Shown piece by piece: positions 34,224 through 45,650 of a stretch of DNA of 64,000 nt. Both the position numbers and the translations under genes were made by a program. The stretch comes from Hymenopus coronatus (lineage: Eukaryota; Arthropoda; Insecta; Mantodea; Hymenopodidae). The notes beneath the pieces are model-generated. The model saw only the letters and a program-made list of their open reading frames with translations. It was not told the origin of the DNA and ran no database searches. The DNA is taken from positions 11,385,001 through 11,449,000 of the forward strand of contig CM060899.1 in NCBI GenBank assembly GCA_030762935.1, given 5' to 3'. The first letter of the stretch is position 1. Every line of letters begins with the position of its first letter.

Positions 34224-34964
34224 TGCAATGAATTCTAATCAAATATTTATACATAAATTATGCGGTATATGTTTACTAAAGTAAATATCACTCCCAACAA
34301 GAGATAATGATGACAATATTAGTAATTATTATAATAATAGCTTCGAATAATTATGTATCTACTCAGTATCTTCAAACTGTACCTATTTTATACCAGCAAA
34401 TCATTGGTTACCTTTTTAACTTAAAAATGTGATAAAGGTGTATAAAACAATAAAAACACTATTAAGTAAAATTAATAATACTTATGGAAATTTGTTTACT
34501 GTTGAAACTGTTAATATTGCAAAATAAAGTGCTCAAAATATTAATAATTTGTTTTTATGTGTAAAATGCACTCAAAAGTGCTATAAATGACTATAGCATA
34601 AATCCATTAACTTGCCCTTGGCTGTACAACTGAGGATTTCTAACGGCTGTGGGTATTAAGTGGTCTGAGCATATTCTATATGTTTTATGTAAATAAGTAG
34701 GTCCTTCTTTCCTGTAAACGTGATCTAAATTACTTCTCCTGCACTTGAAACCTACTGATCACAACTAAAACAAACAAAAAGCAACATAGTAACATCTGAC
34801 TTATAACTGCATTTTGTAAGCTTTGTCTACTTGTCTAACTGTATACGGTTTATTCAATTAAAAATGCTATACACTCATATGTCGCGCAAATAAATACTAT
34901 TTGGTTCAATGTTTTAGACAGTGGTTATGTATACTAACGTTTCACAATAATATAATTTACTTAC

Positions 34965-35059
34965 ATTGCTTTGTCGGGTAGTAAGCGGAAAAAGGACTTG
35001 GAAAGTTTCACAAGTTCAAAGCTATTGCAGCCAAACAGAGCACAAACCTTACCAGACAT
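34965..35059 (-). CDS. THAP domain exon 1 of the P-element-like gene
   Basis: Starts at the ATG complementary to 35059-35057 and reads MSGKVCALFGCNSFELVKLS then KSFFRLLPDKA, with the first Cys pair of a THAP finger; the donor GTAAGT follows at once. Too short to be listed as a long frame; the next exon restores the remaining zinc ligands. Confidence 0.65.
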
Positions 35060-35263
35060 GGTTCAATAGTTCTCTGTCGGATAATCCCTATAAAACTGCG
35101 TAAACCGATACACAGCTAAACTACATTTTAAGTAATCATTATTGCTCTTGCATAGCCTATACCGAAACTAACACCAGCTTATCGCTGCTAAAGGCCGACC
35201 CGGTAGAATGCGCTGGCAGCGCGTGTCGCGCGAAATATCACAGTGTCCTGTATTAAGCTATAG

Positions 35264-35356
35264 CGTATTTGATCACATTCCACCGGCTCTCCCCCTCCGT
35301 TTTATGTATCATCAGTGTTATCGCCTACGGTGCCAAATAGTAGAAGCGGGCGTTAA
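35264..35356 (+). repeat. SINE-A, 3' fragment
   Basis: CATTCCACCGGCTCTCC, ATGTATCATCAGTGTTATCGCC and GCGGGCGTTAAA match the 3' half of the complete copy at 23299-23533. The tRNA-like head is absent. Confidence 0.75.
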
Positions 35357-35989
35357 ACTCTATCAAAATGGCAAAATTTGTCACACTCCCTTCCCAGCGT
35401 TAAACCACGGAGTCGGAAGTAATGCATAACCTGAAAGTCTTCGTTTCTGATTATACTTATGACGATCGAGCATAAATTTCGGATTATGACTTTCAATGCT
35501 CACGGGATATTTCGACGCTAAAGTTACACAGTGTCTTACTAAACGCGGCATTTATCTAGTACTTCTCAGATAAACGCATTTGAACAATTCAGACCAGCTA
35601 GTTGGTTTACTGTGATCGTGACCGCCGTAGATATGAAGCAGATATCGCTGTTCATTAAGGCTCCACCCACTACTCAGTGCTGCTACCGCTATTGCATGGG
35701 CCCGAACCTACAGCTGTCTGTATAACTGTTGATACCACTCTAATTCTAGCAGTATAGGCACAAACCCTGCCTGAGATCCTGATGCACTCACCAACTCATG
35801 TCCTAGTGAGTATGTCTTCAATACAGGAGACCTTAATAATTGTAAAGCATTCCATATATGTCGAATCTGACAGGCAAGAAACTGCTCTGCAATGAAAACC
35901 ACTCTGATTACATTACTTAGGCACCAGGTGAACCATCATTAATTACCTTGGAATGCCGGCGGCAACCGGACATTCTTGATATATTCATC
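35357..35989. other. No gene recognised
   Basis: No motif or splice-supported frame seen. Confidence 0.35.
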
Positions 35990-37931
35990 CTTAGAAACAC
36001 ATCCTTTTAATTAGAACTGTCCATAATAAACGACCTCTCTCAGGAACATCTTCTGCTCTTCGCCAAGATACCTGGGACCCTGCTCACCCATTCCCTCCTA
36101 ATTCACCACAGCTTGAACCGCGCAAATTGGGACCTGTTTGCTGCCATCATAGACGAAACTTATAACTTGACCCTATTAACTCTGAAGCCGATCTTGAGCA
36201 ATTCATATTCAATTTGGAAAACACTATTAAATTTTCCATCCGTAATTCAGTGCCAACACGCGAGCCCAAGTATCATGCTCGAACACATCCATCTGATCTG
36301 AAAGTATTTGTGGCAACAAATACAAGAGCATCTATCCGATGTTAACGTATCTGGCACCCCTTTTGCGAATTACAAAGACTAACGGATAAATACCATGAAT
36401 TATTGGGCAACCACATAGTCGATCGATGCAATGCCACATTTCAGACCCCGGACTCGAACAATCAATCCATCTAGCGAATTTCAAAACGATTAACTAGAGC
36501 AAGCACTCAAATCCCCCCGCTACACTTCAATCAATCTACGTAATCACCGACCATGAAAAGGCCGATTTCCTCGAGGACACAATCCTGAAAACTATGGTCC
36601 CCAACAATTAGCCTTCCTAGTCGATTTTCACTGCCGAGACAAATGCTGTGACTGCCAATTTTCTTCAACTGCCCAGGCATAACCGCAATGCTAAGCCTAC
36701 CCTCCTGAAATTGCCTAGCTTATTAAGCACCTCCGGAATTAGAAAGCATCTGACCCAGGCTCCAACCCGAAAATTGCACTCAAGCACTTCCCCTTCTGGG
36801 TGTTCAACGCATTAGTTGACATTTTTAATGCCTGCTTACAACGTGGCACTTACGCCTCCTGTTGGAGGTACGTTAAAGTTTTGCATATACATGTAACCTC
36901 TTCATTGCCGACAACCACAGAACAATCAGCCTCCTAAACACTTTGAGTTAACTATTGGAAAAAGTCATTCTACAACGCATGAAAGCTCACATCATAAATA
37001 ATATTCTAATACCTGAACAATTTGGTTTTCGTGGCAAACATTCAACCCATCAGCTCCACTATAATACTGAACTTAACAGTAACAACTGTAACAGTATTGC
37101 TTTTCTTGACATCGAGTAAGCGTTCGACTGCGTGTGACACTTTGACGTAAGCTGTCCCAAAATTAGTTCCAGGATACAACAATCAAACTAATAGCCAATT
37201 ATCTTCACGATTGCCAACTCCGCTCATGCGTTAACCCCGCTACTTGTCACCCCAAAACCGGCTTCCCTCAAGGAAGCATCCTAGGACCAGTTCTCTTCAA
37301 CCTCTACATTAATTACATGGTGAAACGAAAAAAACATCACCCTTTCACTCTATGCCGACGACCGTTTCGATAGCTTATTTGTCTACCTTAAGCTCTGACC
37401 TTACCACTGCAACTGCTCGTTAGGAGTGGCTCACCGGATGACGTATCAAAGTCAGGACCACTAAAAAATCTCAGGCAATGTTCTTTACCAACAGCGTTAA
37501 ACACCGACTTGCGGCACGCACATTCCCTCATCTACAACTTTTTGGTACACACACTCCTTGGAGTATACCTCCACAGCCTACCTTTGGGTCATCTGGACCA
37601 AGGTGGGAAAATCATGCTCAAACTTTTGGACAAAAAGCGAACACTCAAATCTCTGGTAATAAGTTATATCAACAAACTCCACTTACACCGTATCTGACGT
37701 CAGACAAAACTCTCATTGGTCCCATTCTGACGTATGGGTACGCTGTGCGGAGCCACCTTTAAAGACTGCAGTATTTACAAAATAAAATTCTTCGGGTCGT
37801 AGCGAAGGTCTCCAAAATCACTAATTTGAAAATGTTTCACAAGGAGCTCCAAGTCCATTCAAGTCAGCAATTCATTAATAACCTCTCGGACGCCCTCTAC
37901 AAAAGATGAAAAAAAAAAAAAAAAAAAAAAA
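35990..37931 (+). pseudogene. Decayed Jockey-type LINE with poly(A)
   Basis: Plus-strand pieces in shifting frames give ORF2 in order: LVDIFNACLQRGTYASCWR near 36800-36880, a LLEKVILQRMKAHI..LIPEQFGFRGKHST block at 36950-37050, a FLDIE.AFDCV block near 37105 (first catalytic Asp), a GS.L.P.LFN block near 37280, and LYADDR at 37348-37365 (second catalytic motif). The tail ends in an A-run at 37908-37931. Stops are numerous. Confidence 0.75.
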
Positions 37932-39900
37932 GCAAAACTCAATACATTCTGAGCCTCAGCGCACACGACATCTCCATCAACAAACACTACGGCCTCTTTT
38001 ACTGTTCAACAGAAACGTCACCAACGACCCAAACGCAGCTGAAATACAGGTTTATCTAAATGTTTCGTGCAGCCCTAATCACTGTTTCTCTTTCTGAATT
38101 ACTTCTATTTCTCACATCCTCCAAGACCAGCACATCACTAATTGACTAGCTTAGCCTAGCACGTCTCTAGAGCAGGCTCACACGTTTCAGTACGATATTC
38201 CAACTCTCCGTTAAATTTATTCTAGTCTGATTACGAAAAATATCATAACAGGAACATCTACTTCCTACAGACAATATCTCACCACACCATTCACATCGTC
38301 AATGCGTTTTTCAATACTTCACTATTTCTTCGTGGGGCGGATTTCATAAGGATGGATGGGGGATCTGCTGTGTAGGTTGTAGTATGGGTAGTGGTTCTCA
38401 GGGTTACTGATTGCTGCGCTGTGGTCTTTTAAACCCTTTTACGGGTTTGAGTTTGCCCCTGTATAAGAAGTTGGTAACTCTTGCTGTTGGCGAAACTGTA
38501 ATTAGCTAGTTGCGCCAGACTTAACTGTTGAAGCAGTTAATGTTACTGTCGCGGCGAATTACTTATTGTGCAGAGCATAGCCACGTTTTCTATTTATTCA
38601 GTTGGTGAATACGAAAATCTTAACCGCCATGCTTGGACGATAGGATGTGATAATAAATAAAATTAATTTAAAAGATTTCTTGATATACGTTACTCTTTAT
38701 TTGTTAACTTTTCGAACAATGCGATGCATTAAGGCACGCTATTAGAACCGAATCCTCTTTTTATAAAACTGTGCCACATATATGCAATATAATGTGTACT
38801 TACAATCAATCTCTTCTTGATAAATATTACAATGTTAGGATTTATACGGAATCGCGCATAAGAGGTCTCGATTGGCGAGATTATCTTTTTGCGTCCTTAT
38901 CCCTGGCGTCTATATCAATAACTGCATCCCGGAAACTTATTAAAATTTTCAACTACATACAATAGTTGAAGATCAATGTTTTATACATTGTAATTTGTCC
39001 GTCTCCATAAGAACGGCAGATTTTCCATTCTACATTTCGTGAAATACAAATATATATTTTATACATTCCTAATACTTTAAGATCAATGCATTTGTGTAAT
39101 TCACATTAAAATATTCTTTTAAATAGCTAACATTTCTTAAATACATATTTGTTTAACTTTTGTTACTATGCTTTATTACTGGTATAAACAATTTAGAGCA
39201 TCCGGTATCTCGTTTATCTTTGTGATTCTTCTTCTTCTTCTTCTTCTTCTTCTTCTTCTCTCATATTATTGTTTTTAATTATGTTTTATAATAAATATGC
39301 TTTTCTAACTACCATTTCTTATCTATACGTTGTAGAATATAATGTGATGTATTCGTTTTATAGGTTTGGCTATGTTATTTTTGTAGAAGCACGACATTTA
39401 AGGCTATATTCGTGCGTATCGTGAGGCGATGACGTCACGCTGCCATTTTTATATATTTTTTTGGCTTACATTGGAAACAATATGTTCTATTATTTTATAC
39501 CATTTTTTTAGGGCAGTAGTGTTCAATTTTCTGTTGACTTGATTTACTTAGCATTAGATCCTGCGTCAAATGCCCTCTCATTTCATCACATTTTTATGAA
39601 TATGAATATATATTTTAACAATTTAACTACAAAATATGACTTATACATTTAATGATACAGTAGCATTGACAATAAATTATTATAGTAAAACTGTGAGGGA
39701 ATGAACCTCTCCCATGAAACATACATTGCTTTGTTTATATTTTGTTATGATTCTTTTCTGTTTAGCTTGGTAACATTTACTACATAACCTCACTTTTGAC
39801 AAGTTTAATCCCTTAACCAATATGACATTTTACTGAGGGAACTCATCTGTATACAATTTACATTATTTACAATTTTGTTTTTGTGTTCTGCTTATAGCTG
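37932..39900. other. No gene recognised; CTT microsatellite at 39230-39262
   Basis: AT-rich DNA between the LINE tail and the gypsy integrase. The part nearest 39900 should contain the gypsy 3' LTR, since the element reads leftwards, but no matching second LTR was found by eye. Confidence 0.4.
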
Positions 39901-39946
39901 TTCATGTGGTGGTGTCAGGTATTGTGTGTGTTTCTTCTTGCAAGAG

Positions 39947-40696
39947 CTACTTGAAAGATCTTAGATTTTGCTTGTGATGTCTTCCCAAGGATTTATGTTG
40001 AACATTTGTAATTTCGAAGGTATGGTTTCCAAATTTCCTCCTTATGATATACGATCCTGAATTCAGTAATTCCATCTTACAGGTTCTCTTCTTAGCTGCG
40101 TCGGAGAGGTGTCTTTTCTTTAGGAATATCTTGTCTCCAACCTCTGGTTCCCATTTGTTCTTTCTTCTTATTGCTTTCTGTTTCCTGTATTCAGCTTTCT
40201 TCTGTATCCTATTATAGGCAATTTTGCATTTGTCAATTTCTGAGATCTGCGTCGTATGATATAGCTGTAGGTAAGTTTCTGAAAATTTGTTATTGGGTAG
40301 ATACCGAGCATGAGTTCCGCAGGAGTAAACGATGTAGTGGGGTTGATGGTATAAATTATTATGTCCTTGATGGTCTGACAATGATTTGCCCAACTTGGGG
40401 TTTCCTATGACACAAAATTCTAGTGTAAACACATATATACGTCGTTCACAAGGGTTCCCTTGTGGGTAATAGGCAGAAGATTTATACAATTTAATTCCTT
40501 GCTTCTTTAGTGTTTTGGTGAAGATCTTGCTTGTGTGAACGGTGGTGTTGTCCGAAAGTATATCTTCTATTTTCCCATATTCTGGAATATAATCTTTTAA
40601 AATGTTCTTTAAGCAAGTCTTGCTAGTAATATTTCTAACAGCATATATCTTCGTAAATTTCGTGAGGATATCATATATGACAAACATATATTTCAC
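39947..40696 (-). pseudogene. gypsy integrase, core and C-terminal
   Basis: 249 residues, open. YMFVIYDILTKFTKIY is the first catalytic Asp region, ILSDNTTVHTSKIF the second (the usual SDNG/Q now SDNT), and YYPQGNPCERR corresponds to the P-x-x-NG-x-x-ER catalytic Glu block. A stretch in the middle looks frame-altered (VFTLEFCVIGNPKLG). The C-terminal WEPEVGDKIFLKKRHLSD matches the GD-x-V/I-x-L domain. The upstream start is not a real start; the frame is part of a Pol polyprotein. Confidence 0.8.
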
Positions 40697-41371
40697 ATTA
40701 TATTTGCCCGCTGGGAGCTCACCATTGTTATCTTGCTACTAGTGCATTTTTTTTGTCCCTTTTAATGGCTGCTGATTCAATGTCGTATTTTACATTTACA
40801 GAGTTTGCTTTTTGGCACAATTCACAATTCGACATATATTTCCTTACCTTTCTATTTACATGTTTAATATAAAAATATTCACTTATTCATAAAATTGTTG
40901 CCTCAGTACCAGAGTGCATTAATGTATTACGAAATAATGCTTTCCAGACTCGGTGGAATGATTGCTTTCCATTTTCTTACAGGGTTTCCATGAAGTTTGG
41001 GTAGGATGCCATCTTGTGTTCCTAATCAATGACGATTTATATCCAGGACCGGATATAAATGACTTTAGCTAACTCTGGGTCTGCTAATTGTAAATATCTT
41101 AAGTTCTTGATGTCCTGAGTAATTTTGCTGTTTGCCTTGAGATTGAGGTTAAGAATTTTTATTTCATGATGTGGACTGTATATTGTTTCTGGTGGGTTAT
41201 GGTTAGGGTTTAGTCTAGATAAGGTGTCATTATAAATGTTATCCTTGCCGGAAATGTGTCAGATTTCCAAATTATATGATGTTATCTCGTGGATAAATCT
41301 TGATATGATGGAGCTGGTTAGCTTGCATTTCTTAATAAAAGATAAGCTTTTTGTGCTAACTGCATGCACAA

Positions 41372-41587
41372 TTACTTTACAATTGTTGTTAATTGTTTAA
41401 ACTTTGTTAAAGCGAAATACACGACTTCAATTTCTTGTTGTGTGATACAGGCATTTTCTTCGGTTATAGTTAATGTTCGGGATGCTGTAGAGAGAACATG
41501 CTTGTCACCATCTTCCCAAATCTGAATTAGTATTGCTCCATATCCAACGGATGTGGCATCTGTCAGAATGTGGTATGGTAGATCCAA
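41372..41587 (-). pseudogene. gypsy RNase H fragment
   Basis: YHILTDATSVGYGAIL contains the first catalytic Asp (normally TDAS), then TLTITEENACITQQEIEVVYFALTKF with the E-x(3)-A helix (normally NY..TE.E..A.V.A...F). 71 residues; neighbouring frames are broken. Confidence 0.8.
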
Positions 41588-41598
41588 TACTGGACGTT

Positions 41599-42600
41599 CT
41601 AGTAGAATAGAATCCTTGAATAAGTTTTTCGACTTCTCAAAAGCTTCTTGTGTTTAGGTAACCATTTCCATCTCATGTCTATCTTTAAAATTTCTCTCAA
41701 TGGTGGAATTTCTAAGGCATAATTGTTAAAGAATTTACTCTTGTACTGTAAAATTCCTAGATATATTCTTAACTGTTTAATGTTTTTAGGTACTGGTATC
41801 TTATTTTTTGCAGATACTCGGTTAGGATTAGGTTTCATGCGCTCTACAGAAATTACATAACCAAAATATTCTGTCTCCTTGATTAGAAACTTTGACTTTT
41901 ATAGGTTAATAGTCAAGCCGCTTTCTGTAAATCTTTGTAATATGAATTTTAGGTGTGACAGATGTGCGTCAAACTCCCTATTATATATTAAGGAGTTGTC
42001 AACGTACTGTGCGACGTATTCTTTAATTTGGTCCTTAAAGATGCTGTATAACGCCTTAAGTAGGGCAACATTACTGGTAGAAAACCCAAAGGCGGATCTC
42101 TTGAAGACGTACTTCACACCCTCATGTAAAAAACCAGTATACTTTCTCGCATCTTTGTGTAAAGGTATTTATCAAAAAGGAGAATTTAGACCAATTGTGC
42201 TGAACATTTTTCCCTTTTGTAAACGGTTCAAAATTTGATCTACACCAGGCGAACGAAAGCCGTGCTTTATGAACCCAACATAATGCATTTACATACGGTG
42301 TAGTAGCCACCTCGATTATGTCATTTTTAAGCATTTCTTGTATAACCATATCTGCTTCTTTCTTGATTGAATTCGCAATGGCGCGGCATTTGTGACTGTA
42401 GGGTTTGATGTCTTCCTCTACCTCAATTTATGTGTGTAGGTGGTACACTTTCAAGGTGTGTCGCTGAAAACATCCCCATATTCTTGTAGTATCTCCAACA
42501 GTTGTTGTTCAATTTATTTTGTTATGTTATGGCGTTGCTGAACCTTCTCTATAAACTTTGTTGATTCATTTGTTTCACAATAATTCCTCGTTTCCTCTTC
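41599..42600 (-). pseudogene. gypsy reverse transcriptase, broken
   Basis: Pieces in order: EVEEDIKPYSHKCRAIANSI with ATTPYVNALCWV near 42420-42270, KYVFKRSAFGFSTSNV near 42117-42060, and QYVDNSLIYN near 42000, where the catalytic YVDD is YVDN. Then KPNPNRVSAKNK and LGILQYKSKFF (41838-41740), the connection region. At least three frameshifts. Confidence 0.8.
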
Positions 42601-42877
42601 TTTTGGGTCAGTATAATAGATCTCGCTGTCTATGGCAATCAGTACAGCTTGCATTCTCACTCGCGCTGATTTCATATTTATTTTCTTCTATCTCACATAG
42701 ATTCATAATTCAGGCTGTTTCAAAAATACGGGGCATAATTTCAGGTATGTATTTCCCAGATGTAGACAATCAATTTAGTTCATTATAACATGTGTCCGGA
42801 AATGCTTCATTTCCGAGTTATGGCCTTCACAACATTGAAATTCACTGGAACGTTTTTCTTTCCGCAGGTTGTTGTCA

Positions 42878-43931
42878 TTACAGAAGATGTTCAAAATGTC
42901 CACCTCCTGCTTGAATACAGACCTCATATCGATGTCTCATTGACCTGCGAACACGATCCCAAACTCCAGGAATATTGCGTATGTCCTCACAACTTGCCAC
43001 AATTCGATTCCGAAGGGATTCCAAATCCGGCACCGGAGACGAATAAACCAATGATTTTAAATGGCCCCACAAGTAGAAATCGAGAGGATTCAGATTAGGT
43101 GAGCGTGAAGGCCAAACAATTGGACCACATCTACCTATCCATCGATCAGGAAACCTTCGATCCAAGTACCGGCGAGCCGTAAGACTGAAGTGTGCAGCAG
43201 CACCATCATGCAAGAAGTGAATGTGTTGATGATTGATCAGTGGAGTTTCTTCGAAAACGTCAGGCATGGTGTTTTCCAGGAAGTTTGTGTACACCTGCCC
43301 CTTAATTCTGTTTACAAGTACATGTGGTCCAACTAATCGATCACCAATGACACCGGCCCACATGTTGAGGGAGAACCGCACCTGGTGATGACATACAACA
43401 GTTGCAAGTGGGTTTTCATGCGACCATACATGCTGATTGTGGAAATTTGTTATGCAATCTCTTGTGAACTGTGCTTCATCTGTAAATAAGAATAATACGA
43501 CGGCAGGAAAGTTCGGATTTACAGCACACTGCTGCAAGAACCACTGACAGAACCTAACTCGTGCAGGGTAATCTGCTGGTGACAGGGCCTGTACACGTTG
43601 CAAATGATAAGGATACAATTGATACTCGTTCAACAGTCTCCAGACAGTCGTATGAGGAACATTGACTTGCAACGCTAACCGTCGTGTCCACAGCCTCCAG
43701 AATCTCCTCCTGCACTTCTGGAGTTGTAGATCTTGGTCGTCTCCTTCCCAAACCAGGAGAGGTGAATGTTCCATACTCGCACAGACGGGAATGGAGTCGT
43801 ACAAATGTCTTCCGATCTGGACATTGTCGCTGTGGGTACCTCTCCAGGTACAAACGACGAGCCAGCGGAGCATTGCCGTCCGCTTTACCGTACATGAAGT
43901 GTATCTCTGCCAGCTCTTGATTTGAATACAT
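42878..43931 (-). pseudogene. Tc1/mariner-type transposase with N-terminal HTH, one frameshift
   Basis: The N-terminal frame (43931 to about 43685) reads MYSNQELAEIHFMYGKADGN and ERYPQRQCPDRKTF, a helix-turn-helix common in arthropod elements of this type. The second frame (to 42878) carries NVPHTTVWRLLNEYQLYPYH, then the catalytic blocks FTDEAQFTRD, FLHDGAAAHF and WPSRSPNLNPLDFYLWG, giving a D..D..D triad. The frames meet near 43685, where a single indel separates them. Length after joining would be normal, about 340-350 residues. Its position within the inverted repeats confirms the assignment. Confidence 0.85.
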
Positions 43932-44054
43932 GTCGCATAGTCTTAACGCATAAAGAACACTGAATGTAACCCTCCTCAGAATGAACCATCAGAGCGCCCT
44001 CCTAATGTCTCCTTTGACGGCAAAGACCTACGGAAAGAAAAACGTTCCAGTGAA

Positions 44055-44293
44055 TTTCAATGTTGTGAAGACCATAACACGGAAATGAAGCATTTCCGGA
44101 CATGAACTATTTTGATTGTCTACAGGTGGGACTTTCAATGTTGTAAAGGCCATAACACGGAAATGAAGCATTTCCGGACATGAACTATTTTGATTGTCTA
44201 CAGGTGGGACTTTCAATGTTGTAAAGGCCATAACTCGGAAATGAAGCATTTCCGGACAAATGTTATAATGAACTATTTTGATTGTCTTCATGT
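44055..44293. repeat. Three ~78-bp direct repeats at transposon end
   Basis: Unit: TTTCAATGTTGT-AAGGCCATAAC-CGGAAATGAAGCATTTCCGGACA followed by GAACTATTTTGATTGTCT. Units 2 and 3 differ at few positions; only one counterpart exists at the left end. Confidence 0.85.
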
Positions 44294-44369
44294 AGGAAAT
44301 ACATACCTGAATTATGCCCCGTATTTTTGAAACACCCTGTATATACTTTAATTATTTCTAACACTTCTA

Positions 44370-44768
44370 CTACAATATTCTCAACAAAAAATCTTTATTT
44401 TCTATTTCTTCCTCGATGCATTTATTATTCTCGTTGCTATACTCTTCCTGAACCAAAGGAATAGTTTCACAGTTTTCAATTCCATGGACAGCAAATACAT
44501 GTTTCTCAAAATGTATCTCTGATTGCCAGTAAATCATTATGTGACTACCCCATATTACGTTTGTTATAAGCTTGGAAACAACAAGCGCTATTAACTCAGT
44601 CTTGAAGTTGCCTATACTGATCTCTAACATAACCTCATTTCTTATCCTTTCTCTTTTCTTGCCTATGGCGACACCGCATCCTGATAAATAATTCAGTTTT
44701 TGTCGGTTTATGATTTCGTGGAAACATGCCTCTGAACATACTGTAGTTGTACAGCCTGTATCTAACAT
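44370..44768 (-). pseudogene. gypsy aspartic protease region
   Basis: 132 residues starting MLDTGCTTTVCSE. The L-DTG active-site triad is intact, and a flap region and an I.WGSHIM segment (usually ILG.D.L) follow. It lies between Gag remains and RT, as expected for gypsy Pol. Confidence 0.75.
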
Positions 44769-44923
44769 ATTTCAGACATAATGTTTATTTTTGTGTGGTG
44801 GGTTCCTAAGTTCTCTTGTTTTCTTATCACTTGTTTCATTCTTATGCAGTAATGTTTGTATATGACCCCTTTCTGCGTCTGGTGTCATAGGACCACCACT
44901 CGGAGTTGCAGTAAGACCCTGGC

Positions 44924-45196
44924 TTAGTTTTCCGATGAATGTTGCTGGGTTTGAGTCCTGTCACCTCTTACTGACAGCTCAGTTTCTCCCTGCGGCTCAA
45001 CTCTGCTATTTTCCCCATTACTATGTTGTGGTGGTCTATTTTCCCATGTACTTCTATTGTCATCCCTCTCCCTGGTACACCATGAGTTTCGTGGGGGTTC
45101 GTACCTCTGGTAAGGTCGGTACCATTGGTGGGGTTGGTGGTATTGTCCTCCAGCTCTAATACAATTAACGTGAGTACCACCCCTGTATCTAGACAC
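44924..45196 (-). pseudogene. gypsy Gag C-terminal fragment
   Basis: 90-residue polar, Arg/Gln/Tyr-rich tail (YHQPHQWYRPYQRYEPP). Placed immediately upstream of protease on the same strand; truncated on the right by the Jockey LINE. Confidence 0.5.
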
Positions 45197-45650
45197 GCAA
45201 ACACATATGCGATCTGACCGTCAAGAAGGACAGAACTTCTCGACTCTTCTTGGACAGCAGCAGCTACACTGGGCGACGGCAACGCCAAGACCAGCAACCA
45301 CCTCATCGGCCAGTCTCCGGATGGTATACGCCGGCACAACCTTATAGCGGCAACGCAGTGGGCATAGCAACCCTTAATAGCTTGCCGTTCCGCCGCGAGA
45401 GTGCGAGCGGCCTTCACCACCCCCACCGACGGGCAGTGGACTTAGATCCCCTGCTAGCCTGTTGGAAAAAGGCCCTTCCTGACGAAAAGAGCGGTAGTCC
45501 AGGAACAGGTATCCCCCCTTTTCTTACTCCTCTCTGACTCTCTTCTGTCTTTTCACTTACTGTGACCTTGAAGACCGACCGACCACGAGACAGCGAGTCC
45601 ACAAGACCACAGCCAAGGGTTAGGTCCTTCCGCCCGACACCTCGAGCCAA

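Larger units (their letters stand above)
31813..35059 (-). pseudogene. P-element/THAP9-like transposase gene, multi-exon, broken
   Basis: Exon 1 (35059-34965) starts MSGKVCALFGCNS and ends at a GTAAGT donor. Exon 2 (about 34764-34590) carries KTYRICSDH and VRNPQLY, the Cys-x2-His half of the THAP finger. Exon 3 (34013-33642) follows a TTTTAG acceptor and has a basic helical region. Then come LPSVRSLTRWLQNVGIS, VVSIVFDEISLQDNISYN, DQGSNN and a HDAPHLLK-like block, the catalytic/GTP-binding core. The C-terminal LTQDCLENLFSVVRGKGGDNVTPD..KFRQ block lies at 32470-32340. Stops before DQGSNN and several frameshifts show that it is inactive. Terminal inverted repeats were not found. Confidence 0.8.
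42711..44339 (-). mobile_element. Tc1/mariner-superfamily transposon with long, partly triplicated terminal repeats
   Basis: Left end CAGGCTGTTTCAAAAATACG and the reverse complement of the right end CAGGGTGTTTCAAAAATACG are near-identical inverted termini, and similarity extends about 150 bp inward. On the right the subterminal segment is present three times as ~78-bp direct repeats (about 44055-44290). The transposase occupies the middle on the minus strand. Flanks are AATT on the left and TATA on the right, so the TA target duplication is not clear-cut. It sits inside the gypsy element. Confidence 0.85.
39901..45210 (-). mobile_element. Ty3/gypsy retrotransposon (minus), split by a DNA transposon
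   Basis: Reading right to left the order is Gag C-terminal (45196-44924), protease (44768-44370), RT (about 42590-41890), RNase H (41587-41372), integrase (40696-39947), the gypsy order. A 1.63 kb DNA transposon (42711-44339) interrupts between protease and RT. Reading frames are broken. The right end meets the Jockey LINE at about 45215. LTRs were not resolved. Confidence 0.8.

Noticed and set aside
31741..35170. Inverted terminal repeats for the P-element-like gene
   Set aside because: The GCCATATTGGGAC motif at the left end is in direct, not inverted, relation to the one near the other THAP locus, and no partner was found near 35060-35170.
44055..44293. Regular 78-bp repeats considered as a CRISPR-like array
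   Set aside because: They are contiguous copies of a transposon terminal repeat without spacers, in a eukaryotic genome.
44968..45426. 152-codon minus-strand frame across the gypsy/Jockey junction
   Set aside because: It runs antisense through the Jockey 5' leader and across an insertion boundary; no motif.
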